NCBI GenBank assembly: GCA_043785105.1
Contig: JAYVXO010000009.1
Coordinates: 1 to 8,999, forward strand
Direction: 5' to 3'
Length of the DNA: 8,999 nucleotides
From: Fimbriiglobus sp043785105
Lineage (GTDB): Bacteria > Planctomycetota > Planctomycetia > Gemmatales > Gemmataceae
This document shows, piece after piece, positions 1-5,800 of this stretch (position 1 is the first letter of the stretch; the number at the start of each line of letters is the position of its first letter). The position numbers were made by a program, and so were the translations under genes. The notes under the pieces are model-generated. The model saw only the letters and a program-made list of their open reading frames with translations, searched no databases and had not been told where the DNA came from.

Positions 1-68
1 CGTTCTAACAGCCCAGGGCCATGCCCTGGGAACGGGCACCCAGGGCATGGCCCTGGGCTGTTAGAACG
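1..68. repeat. Perfect 30-bp palindrome with nested hairpins (REPIN-like)
   Basis: Bases 1-30 are the exact reverse complement of bases 39-68, with an 8-base spacer (AACGGGCA). Each arm holds a smaller inverted repeat, CCCAGGGC and GCCCTGGG around a 3-base loop (12-30 and 39-57). The DNA or RNA can therefore fold as one 30-bp hairpin or as two 8-bp hairpins side by side. Two hairpins in opposite orientation are the architecture of REPIN elements; that family assignment is inference. The element may extend left of the window. It lies beyond the 3' end of the purA-uppS-cdsA operon and could stop or protect that transcript, but no T-run follows it on either strand. Confidence 0.85.
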
Positions 69-135
69 TCCCTTTCAGGCCCGAAAACCCCTCGCAAAAG
101 GATTACCAGACCCCTTCTCATTGGTTCTGGACATT

Positions 136-200
136 TTCCGTTTCTTCCGCGTATTCCGTGGTGTACTGATTTCATTCGTCTTATTCGTCTGATTCGTGGT
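136..200. repeat. Two short runs of 9-bp-period repeats
   Basis: Bases 136-162 read as three 9-base units, TTCCGTTTC, TTCCGCGTA and TTCCGTGGT. Bases 174-200 read as ATTCGTCTT, ATTCGTCTG and ATTCGTGGT. Both runs end in a unit of the form TTC(C)GTGGT. They occupy the gap after the cdsA stop codon, which has no credible coding sequence; an open frame across 21-425 is antisense to cdsA and resembles nothing. The function is unknown. A related run lies at 5042-5068 on the opposite strand sense. Confidence 0.6.
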
Positions 201-212
201 CAAAACTTCTTG

Positions 213-1079
213 CTAATTCCGGTTGAGCCAGACATAAGCCACCGGCCCGGCGAACAACACCGAATCAATCACGTCCAACAACCCGCCGAAGCCAGGGATG
301 CTCTTCGCGGCGTCTTTGGTCTGACAATCTCGTTTGATAAGCGATTCCGCGAGGTCGCCGAGTACGGCCACGATGCCCACAACCACCCCGAACGCAACGG
401 CTTCGGTGACGCCGTACCGGAATAGCGGCACAAACTCCCCGACGCCCACAGCGATGACCACGGAGGCTAGTAAGCCGCCGATGAAACCTTCCCAGGTTTT
501 CTTCGGACTCAACAGTGGCGCGAACGGCAATCGGCCGATTGCTTTACCCGTAAAGTAGGCGCCAATGTCACCGCACTTCGGCACAAAAATCGTTACCGCG
601 AGCATCCAACTAGAAAGTGTGGTGTCGAAACCACCGTCGAACCAGCGCATCCGTAAGAAGAAACTGGGTAACAGCGCGAGGTACGCAACCGCCCAGATCG
701 TTAGCGCGATGCGAACCACGGAATGCCCCGGTTCACGGTAGCGGTTCATCTCGAACAAAAACGTGAGGATGACGAATGTGGTGAACACCAAGAACACCGG
801 GTGCCACGGGTCGGCGAATTGCGGCAAGTACGGTGAGTGACTGAGTGGGTAGTACCAATTCGCGGCCAAGACACTAAGCACCCCCGCGCAACAGAATCCA
901 AACGACGGTCTGGTCTCAGTCGGCAACAACGATACCAATTCGCGGGTGGAAAAAAATCCGGCCAACAGAGCCACGGCGAGTAGGCAGGGGAACCACGGCG
1001 AGAGATGGGAATCCGCGACCAGAACGCCGCCGATGGCGGCAGCCAATACCGAGCCAGCGATGAGCCGTTTACGCAACAT
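213..1079 (-). CDS. cdsA: Phosphatidate cytidylyltransferase (CDP-diacylglycerol synthase)
   Basis: An integral membrane enzyme making CDP-diacylglycerol from CTP and phosphatidic acid, the branch point of phospholipid synthesis. From the ATG at 1079 it is 288 residues, a usual length, and mostly hydrophobic helices. The family core is at the C-terminus: PKCGDIGAYFTG, then SPKKTWEGFIGG, then the signature SLIKRDCQTKD followed by IPGFGGLLDVIDS. The usual GHGG-x-x-DR reads GFGG-x-x-DV here, a variant rather than a loss of the acidic residues. The start is uncertain. An in-frame GTG at 1091 would add MNPF, but MLRKRLIAGSVL resembles typical CdsA N-termini, so I chose the ATG. Neither start has a Shine-Dalgarno sequence at normal spacing. 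The AAGGAG at 1115-1120 instead serves an out-of-frame mini-ORF, which suggests translational coupling to uppS. It is last in the purA-uppS-cdsA operon; dxr, often next in bacteria, is not present downstream in the window. Confidence 0.92.
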   Translation of the reverse strand: MLRKRLIAGSVLAAAIGGVLVADSHLSPWFPCLLAVALLAGFFSTRELVSLLPTETRPSFGFCCAGVLSVLAANWYYPLSHSPYLPQFADPWHPVFLVFTTFVILTFLFEMNRYREPGHSVVRIALTIWAVAYLALLPSFFLRMRWFDGGFDTTLSSWMLAVTIFVPKCGDIGAYFTGKAIGRLPFAPLLSPKKTWEGFIGGLLASVVIAVGVGEFVPLFRYGVTEAVAFGVVVGIVAVLGDLAESLIKRDCQTKDAAKSIPGFGGLLDVIDSVLFAGPVAYVWLNRN

Positions 1080-1107
1080 AAAGGGATTCACAAACCGGGT
1101 TTGCCAT
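1069..1107 (-). other. 12-codon mini-ORF at the uppS/cdsA junction
   Basis: On the minus strand the uppS stop TGA (1107-1109) shares its last base with an ATG (1105-1107). AAGGAG (1115-1120) lies 7 bases upstream of it, the best ribosome-binding site at this junction. The frame encodes MANPVCESLYVA and stops at TAA (1069-1071), inside the beginning of cdsA and in a different frame. The stop lies just downstream of the cdsA ATG (1077-1079), a spacing suited to termination-reinitiation. It could be a translational coupling device or a chance frame; a 5' indel in cdsA is also possible. Confidence 0.3.
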
Positions 1108-1889
1108 CACACGGCTCCTTGCACATTGGTCAAGCCGCCGAACCGCCGGTTGCGTTTCGCAAAATCGGCCAGTGCCTCATGTAACTTCGGCGGTTCAAAA
1201 TCCGGCCAACAGATCGGCGTCACCCATAACTCCGCGTAGGAAATTTGCCAGAGCAAATAGTTGCTGATCCGCATCTCACCCGCGGTACGAATGAGTAAAT
1301 CGGGGTCGGGCATTCCAGCGGTGTAAAGGGCCGCGTCGATGTGTGCGTCGTCGATTTCATCCGGACGAAGTTCGCCCCGCTGAACACGGGTTGCCAGTTG
1401 TCGCACCGCATCGACGATTTCAGTGCGACCGCCATAATTGATCGCCAAGCAGAGCGTGAGTCCGGAGTTTGCCTCGCTCATGGAAATGTTCTGGTCCATT
1501 TCCGTCAGGACATCGTCAGGCAGTCCGTCCCGTCGCCCGATCACCTTGAACCGGATGTTCTCCGTATGAATCAGTTCACGTTCATCGAGCAGATACTGCT
1601 TCAACAAGGCCATCAGGAAATCGACTTCGAGCTTGGGCCGCTTCCAGTTTTCCGCGCTGAAGCAGTACAGCGTCAGTTGACCGATGCCGAGTTTGCAACA
1701 CTCGGTGACGGTTTTGCGGACGATCTCCGCGCCACGCAGGTGGCCGTCAATACGGGGCCGATTGCGTTCCACCGCCCACCGCCCATTGCCGTCCATGATG
1801 ATGGCGATGTGCCGTGGCAACTTCTCGGGGTTTAGTCCAAGTGAAGTGGCGTATACGGCGGCACTGGGATTGAGATTAGGTGCAGGCAT
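1107..1889 (-). CDS. uppS: Undecaprenyl diphosphate synthase (cis-prenyltransferase)
   Basis: A cytosolic, membrane-associated cis-prenyltransferase. It extends farnesyl diphosphate with isopentenyl diphosphate to the C55 carrier lipid used for peptidoglycan and surface polysaccharides. At 260 residues it is a normal length. Motifs run in order: HIAIIMDGNGRWA (27-39) with catalytic Asp33; HLRGAE (50-55); LTLYCFSAENWKRP (72-85); INYGGRTEI (150-158); and DLLIRTAGEMRISNYLLWQ (197-215), followed by SYAELW with the conserved Glu220. RTSGE is RTAGE here, a mild substitution. The ATG lies 3 bp after the purA stop TAA, inside the same transcript, with only a weak GAAG upstream, so translation is probably coupled to purA. 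The uppS-cdsA pair is a widespread bacterial arrangement that links carrier-lipid and phospholipid supply. Confidence 0.96.
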   Translation of the reverse strand: MPAPNLNPSAAVYATSLGLNPEKLPRHIAIIMDGNGRWAVERNRPRIDGHLRGAEIVRKTVTECCKLGIGQLTLYCFSAENWKRPKLEVDFLMALLKQYLLDERELIHTENIRFKVIGRRDGLPDDVLTEMDQNISMSEANSGLTLCLAINYGGRTEIVDAVRQLATRVQRGELRPDEIDDAHIDAALYTAGMPDPDLLIRTAGEMRISNYLLWQISYAELWVTPICWPDFEPPKLHEALADFAKRNRRFGGLTNVQGAV

Positions 1890-1892
1890 CGG

Positions 1893-3197
1893 TTACTTCA
1901 ACAGGATGGTCTGAGCGCGGTCCGGGCCGACCGACACCACCGCGACGGGAAGTTCGACCAGTTCCCGGATGCGGTCCACGTACCGTTGAGCCGCCTTCGG
2001 CAAGTCGGCGAACGTGCGACATGTCGTGATGTCTTCCGTCCAACCGGGGAGCGTCTCGTAGATCGGTTTGCACTGTTCGAGTTTGTACGCATCGCTCGGG
2101 AAGTGCGTGATTTTCTCGCCGTTGAACTCGTAGGCCGTGCAAACCTTCAACTCCGGTAGCCCGCTCAACACGTCCAGCAACATCACGGTGATCTCGTCCG
2201 CCCCGGCCAGCGCTGCGGTATAGCGAACAGCAACCGAATCGAACCACCCGCACCGGCGTGGCCGCCCAGTCACGGTGCCGTACTCCCGACCAATTTTCCG
2301 GATGCGTTCGCCAATGCCGTCCGGCCCGTCGTTCAATTCGGCAGGGAACGGGCCACGCCCAACACGGGTCGTGTACGCTTTCACAACGCCAATGATCCGC
2401 GTGACATGCCGCGCCGGAACGCCGGTGCCGCTCCAGATGCCGGAGGGCAAACTGCTGCTACTCGTCACGTAAGGGAACGTGCCGTGATCGACATCCAGCA
2501 AACTCCCTTGGGCGGCTTCAAACAGTATCTTTTTGCCCGCTTTCAAGGCGTCCAGTAACACCCGCGACGTATCAGTCACGAACGGTCGCATCCGTTCGGC
2601 GGATTTCAGGTAGTCGTCACAGAGCTGGTTCGCATCGAAGGTTTTGGGCGTCGGGGCGTTGGGATTGGCTAACGCGGCGAGGAGCCGGTTTTTGTACGGG
2701 ACGATGTACTTCAACCGTTCCCGCAAGTGGGTTGCGTTCAACAACTCGCCGACGCGGATGGCGAATCGGCGCCCGACTTTGTCTTGGTAACACGGCCCGA
2801 TCCCCCGCCCGGTCGTGCCGATCGCGCCGCCATCACTGGCATTTTCGACGACTCGTTCTTCTTCCATGTGGTACGGAAAGATGACGTGGGCGTGATCGCT
2901 AAGCAGGAGATTCGCGCCCACCGTGATCCCGGCATCCAGCAGTTGATCGACTTCTTCCAAGAACCGTGGCGGGTAGACCACAAGCCCGTTGCCGATCACG
3001 GACGTGACATGCGGTTTCAACACGCCCGTCGGCAACAGTGACACCTTGAAGGTCCGGTCACCCCACACAATCGTGTGCCCCGCGTTGGCACCGCCGTTAT
3101 ACCGGACGACAAAGTCGTGATCGTCCCCAAGTAGATCAACGATTTTCCCCTTCGCCTCATCCCCCCATTGGAGGCCAACCACACACGTCGCGGGCAT
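1893..3197 (-). CDS. purA: Adenylosuccinate synthetase
   Basis: A cytosolic GTP-dependent enzyme joining IMP and aspartate to give adenylosuccinate, the first committed step to AMP. From the ATG at 3197 it is 434 residues, the family's usual length. Visible motifs: QWGDEAKGKI with catalytic Asp13; GGANAGHTIV with His41; GTTGRGIGPCYQDK; FEAAQGSLLDVDHGTFPYVT; VKAYTTRVGRGPFPAEL; TVTGRPRRCGWFD; and VVSVGPDR at the C-terminus. The phosphate-binding loop reads GDEAKGK rather than the commoner GDEGKGK. An in-frame extension to 3350 exists, but its 51 extra residues do not resemble the family and would cover the promoter region, so I rejected it. An AGTAGG-like ribosome-binding site lies just upstream of the ATG. 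It is first in the operon with uppS and cdsA and divergent from dacB. Confidence 0.97.
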   Translation of the reverse strand: MPATCVVGLQWGDEAKGKIVDLLGDDHDFVVRYNGGANAGHTIVWGDRTFKVSLLPTGVLKPHVTSVIGNGLVVYPPRFLEEVDQLLDAGITVGANLLLSDHAHVIFPYHMEEERVVENASDGGAIGTTGRGIGPCYQDKVGRRFAIRVGELLNATHLRERLKYIVPYKNRLLAALANPNAPTPKTFDANQLCDDYLKSAERMRPFVTDTSRVLLDALKAGKKILFEAAQGSLLDVDHGTFPYVTSSSSLPSGIWSGTGVPARHVTRIIGVVKAYTTRVGRGPFPAELNDGPDGIGERIRKIGREYGTVTGRPRRCGWFDSVAVRYTAALAGADEITVMLLDVLSGLPELKVCTAYEFNGEKITHFPSDAYKLEQCKPIYETLPGWTEDITTCRTFADLPKAAQRYVDRIRELVELPVAVVSVGPDRAQTILLK

Positions 3198-3261
3198 ACC
3201 GAACCTACTTACTTCGTTGTGAAATCTGGGTGCGAAATCAATTGCGGGCCGTCCCGGTAAA

Positions 3262-3290
3262 ACGCTAGGCCGATTCAAGCACTGCGTCAA
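3262..3290 (-). promoter_or_regulatory. Candidate sigma70-type promoter for purA-uppS-cdsA
   Basis: Reading the minus strand, TTGACG (3290-3285) is followed after exactly 17 bases by TAGCGT (3267-3262). The -35 box matches 5 of 6 consensus positions and the -10 box 3 of 6. A start near 3255 would give a leader of about 58 bases to the purA ATG. It lies in the 177-bp divergent gap where a promoter is expected. Planctomycete promoter consensus is not well fixed, so this is a sequence match only. Confidence 0.4.
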
Positions 3291-3323
3291 GGGTTCCCGC
3301 GTGCGTTCTGCGCGGCGGGTGGT

Positions 3324-3329
3324 TACAAT
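3324..3329 (+). promoter_or_regulatory. Possible -10 element for dacB
   Basis: TACAAT lies 46 bases before the dacB ATG and matches the -10 consensus at 5 of 6 positions. No good -35 hexamer stands 16-18 bases upstream. The same hexamer occurs upstream of panD on the other strand (5640-5645). Confidence 0.25.
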
Positions 3330-3374
3330 TCCAATCGAACGACTGCCCACCCACCTTCAATCAGGCTATCCCCC

Positions 3375-4940
3375 ATGACGAGATGGATTGTAACTGCCCT
3401 CCTGCTAATCGCGTACCCGACTTCACAAACACTTGCGGAGGAACCGTTGGCGAAGAAGATTGAGGCGATCATCGACGGCCCCAATTATTTGCACGCCAAC
3501 TGGGGCGTTCTGTTCGTGGACGCGAAATCGGGCGAGGTAGTTTACGCACGCAACGCGGACAAGTTGTTCGCACCGGCCTCCGTCACGAAACTTTACACCT
3601 GCGCGGCGGCGATGGTTGCCCTGGGCGCAGATTCCCGCTTTGAAACCCCGGTGTATCAACGCGGCACGGTCAACAAGGACGGCAAGCTGACCGGCGATTT
3701 AATCCTTGTGGCGCAAGGTGACTTGACGTTCGGCGGGCGCCGAAATTCGCAGGGCAAGACAGTCTTCAAGGACAACGACCACTCCTACGCCGATGGCACC
3801 GCCACGGACGCCGAACTGACGGATTCCGACCCGCTGTATGCACTCAAGGAGCTAGCCAAGCAGATCAAGGACAGCGGCATTAAGCAGGTCAGCGGGGACG
3901 TGGTGATTGACGATCGGTTGTTCGCAGCAGCACGGGGAACCGGCAGCGGTCCGGCCGCGATCAGCCCGATGATCGTGAACGACAACGTCATCGACTTGCT
4001 CATCCAACCCGGCGCAAAAGTCGGTGACCCGGCAAAGATCACCGTCCGCCCGGAGACCGCCTACTTGCGTGGCGATATGGTCGTGACCACCGGGGAAGCG
4101 GGGAGCAAAGCGAAGTTCACTGAACCGAGCGAAGACCCCCGAAGTTACGTCCTCCGGGGTACGATTCCACTCGGCAGCAAGCCGATCGTCTCGTTGATTG
4201 CGGTGGAACGCCCGGCGGAATTTGCCCGCACACTTTTCATCGAAGCCCTGAAGCGTGAAGGCATCGCCGTTTCAGCACCACTATTTTTCCCATCACCAAC
4301 CACGTTGCCGTTGCCCGAGAAAAAGGTGGGCTACAAGGATTTGACCACGGTGGCGTCCTATTCCTCGGCACCGCTCAAAGAAACCCTGAAGGTAACCTTA
4401 AAGGTCAGTCACAACTTGTACGCCAGCACGTTGCCCTGTTTGGTCGCGGTGCGTAAGGGCAAAACAACGCTGCGGGAGGGTGTGCTGGAGCAAGGTAAAA
4501 TTCTGAAGGAACTCGGCGTGGACGTGAAAGCCATCTCGTTCGCCGGTGGTGCGGGTGGCTCAAATGCGGACCACGTCACACCGCAAACCACGGTTCAGCT
4601 TCTGAAAGCGATGCAAAAGCGCCCCGACTGGGACGCCTACAAAGCGTGCCTGCCGATCCTCGGCCAAGATGGCACGTTGGCCACGATCGTTCCGAAGGAC
4701 AGCCCCGCCTACGGCAAAGTCTTCGCCAAGACCGGCACCCTGTACTGGGACGACGCCTTGAACGATCGCACCTACCTGACAAGCAAAGCGTTGGCCGGCG
4801 TGATGACCACTAAAGCGGACCGCGAACTGGTGTTCGCCATGTTCGTCAACGACCTGTCGCTACCCAAGGGAACGCCGACAAAACGCGAAGGCATCGTGCT
4901 GGGCAAACTCTGCGAAGTGGTCCACGAACACGGCGAATGA
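3375..4940 (+). CDS. dacB: D-alanyl-D-alanine carboxypeptidase/endopeptidase, PBP4 type (peptidase S13)
   Basis: An exported serine peptidase that trims D-Ala from peptidoglycan stems and/or cuts D-Ala-mDAP crosslinks. At 521 residues it suits the class C PBP family. A signal peptide is visible: MTRW, a hydrophobic stretch to about residue 17, and likely cleavage after TLA (19-21), so it acts outside the cytoplasmic membrane. All three active-site motifs are present: SVTK (69-72, nucleophile Ser69), SHN (345-347) and KTG (452-454). The 273-residue gap between the first two holds the extra domains typical of S13 enzymes. LPILGQDGTLA (427-437) also matches the family. No strong Shine-Dalgarno sequence precedes the ATG. 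It is a single gene, divergent from purA and convergent with panD. It implies that this organism makes peptidoglycan, in line with current views of planctomycetes. The symbol dacB rests on family likeness. Confidence 0.94.
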   Translation: MTRWIVTALLLIAYPTSQTLAEEPLAKKIEAIIDGPNYLHANWGVLFVDAKSGEVVYARNADKLFAPASVTKLYTCAAAMVALGADSRFETPVYQRGTVNKDGKLTGDLILVAQGDLTFGGRRNSQGKTVFKDNDHSYADGTATDAELTDSDPLYALKELAKQIKDSGIKQVSGDVVIDDRLFAAARGTGSGPAAISPMIVNDNVIDLLIQPGAKVGDPAKITVRPETAYLRGDMVVTTGEAGSKAKFTEPSEDPRSYVLRGTIPLGSKPIVSLIAVERPAEFARTLFIEALKREGIAVSAPLFFPSPTTLPLPEKKVGYKDLTTVASYSSAPLKETLKVTLKVSHNLYASTLPCLVAVRKGKTTLREGVLEQGKILKELGVDVKAISFAGGAGGSNADHVTPQTTVQLLKAMQKRPDWDAYKACLPILGQDGTLATIVPKDSPAYGKVFAKTGTLYWDDALNDRTYLTSKALAGVMTTKADRELVFAMFVNDLSLPKGTPTKREGIVLGKLCEVVHEHGE

Positions 4941-4959
4941 GGTACGTGGCGGTCTGGTT

Positions 4960-5151
4960 TTGTAGGTCGTGGTCGAGGCTTTGCGAGGCCCGACAGTATG
5001 ACTTCTTGAGTGCTAAAAGTGCATAGAAGATTCTTTGACAGGACGAACAAGATGAACAGGATAGAAGATTGAATTTGAATCCTGTTAAATCCTGTGAATC
5101 CTGTCAAAAATCAAATGTCGGGCCTCGCAAAGCCTCGACCACGACCTACAA
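4960..5151. repeat. Composite inverted repeat: 36-bp perfect arms around a nested 120-bp core
   Basis: Bases 4960-4995 are the exact reverse complement of 5116-5151. Each arm can also fold alone: GTCG-A-GGC pairs with GCCCGAC across an 8-base loop, with one bulged A. The 120-bp core has its own stem: TTTGACAGGA (5034-5043) pairs with TCCTGTCAAA (5099-5108), and inside it AACAGGAT (5055-5062) pairs with ATCCTGTT (5079-5086). The core is periodic: GACGAACAA, GATGAACAG, GATAGAAGA (5042-5068), and three AATCCTGT copies at 5078, 5088 and 5097. It fills the gap between convergent dacB and panD and ends 2 bp from the panD stop codon. It resembles a REPIN or a small MITE-like element; no coding sequence or clear target duplication is visible. 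It could also act as a two-way transcription barrier. Confidence 0.85.
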
Positions 5152-5153
5152 GA

Positions 5154-5606
5154 TTACGACTTGCCTTTCTTCTTAGGCTTCAGGGCTTTGGCGGGCTTTT
5201 CTGGCTGGGGTTCTATTAACTCCGTCGGTTCGCTGGGATCCGCGTCAGGCGTGGGGGCGGCTTTCAGCTTGTTTTCGCCGTCCACGAAGACCACGAGCGG
5301 TTGGTGCTTGCGGGCGTCGCGGGTTTTCAAGGTGGTGAAGGTGGCCACGATCACGGTGTCGCCGGGTTGAATCAGGTGGGCGCCGGCGCCGTTGATCTGG
5401 ACCACGCCACTGCCACGTGTCGCTGCGATGGCGTAGGTCACCAGTCGGGTGCCGTTGGTCACGTCCCAGACGTGGATTTGCTCGGCGGGAAGAATGTCGG
5501 CAGCATCAAGGAGGTCTTCGTCGATGCTCAGGCTCCCTTCGTAATGAAGCTCGGCTAAAGTTACCGTGGCCCGGTGAATCTTCGACTTCATCATCGTGCG
5601 ACGCAT
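5154..5606 (-). CDS. panD: Aspartate 1-decarboxylase proenzyme with a basic C-terminal tail
   Basis: A cytosolic pyruvoyl enzyme decarboxylating L-aspartate to beta-alanine for pantothenate and CoA. It is made as a proenzyme that cleaves itself between Gly24 and Ser25; the site LHYEGS (20-25) is intact and numbered as in E. coli. Lys9, His11, Arg54 and Tyr58 (TNGTRLVTYA) and the NGAGAH stretch (72-77) are conserved. The start at 5606 is well supported: AGGAG lies 6 bases upstream, and MRRTMMKSKIHR aligns end to end with known PanD N-termini. An in-frame extension to 5678 is therefore rejected. At 150 residues it is about 24 longer than E. coli PanD (126). The excess is a Pro/Glu-rich segment from about residue 118 ending in a Lys-rich stretch (KALKPKKKGKS), of unknown role. 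It stands alone, divergent from the ABC operon. Confidence 0.95.
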   Translation of the reverse strand: MRRTMMKSKIHRATVTLAELHYEGSLSIDEDLLDAADILPAEQIHVWDVTNGTRLVTYAIAATRGSGVVQINGAGAHLIQPGDTVIVATFTTLKTRDARKHQPLVVFVDGENKLKAAPTPDADPSEPTELIEPQPEKPAKALKPKKKGKS

Positions 5607-5611
5607 ACACA

Positions 5612-5617
5612 TCTCCT
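5612..5617 (-). promoter_or_regulatory. Ribosome-binding site deciding the panD start
   Basis: AGGAGA on the minus strand, with AGGAG ending 6 bases before the ATG at 5606. It rules out the longer open frame that begins at 5678. Confidence 0.8.
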
Positions 5618-5639
5618 GGAGCAGAAAGCGAACAACACC

Positions 5640-5645
5640 ATTGTA
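5640..5645 (-). promoter_or_regulatory. Possible -10 element for panD
   Basis: TACAAT on the minus strand, about 33 bases before the panD ATG. No good -35 box stands at the right distance. It is the same hexamer as in the dacB upstream region. Confidence 0.22.
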
Positions 5646-5789
5646 GGAATCGGGTCCACCGGCTGAAAGTCGTGACACGACGACCGAGTTCCGGCGTTTC
5701 GTTGCTAGTCCGATCGGTTCGCGTTAATAACCTGAATGGGTTGGCGAATCCCCAGTTAATGCTTCACTCGGCGGAACTCACGCACACAC

Positions 5790-5795
5790 GGGAGG
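5790..5795 (+). promoter_or_regulatory. Ribosome-binding site deciding the ABC ATPase GTG start
   Basis: GGGAGG lies 5 bases before the GTG at 5801. An in-frame ATG at 5759 has no such site, and a far longer open frame from 5417 would run through panD. Confidence 0.75.
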
Positions 5796-5800
5796 CGTCT

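Noticed and set aside
21..425. A 134-residue plus-strand open frame at the left end
   Set aside because: It crosses the palindrome and 9-bp repeats and then runs antisense to cdsA; no motif.
3198..3350. N-terminal extension of purA by 51 residues
   Set aside because: It does not resemble PurA, and MPATCVVGLQWGDE is a standard start; the extension would cover the promoter.
4960..5151. CRISPR-like or transposon with coding content
   Set aside because: There are only two inverted arms, the inner repeats are very short and degenerate, and no coding sequence lies between them.
5607..5678. Extension of panD by 24 residues
   Set aside because: AGGAG fits the ATG at 5606, and self-cleavage numbering matches E. 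coli from that start.
5417..5800. N-terminal extension of the ABC ATPase through panD
   Set aside because: It is antisense to panD, and the GTG at 5801 has a strong ribosome site at good spacing.
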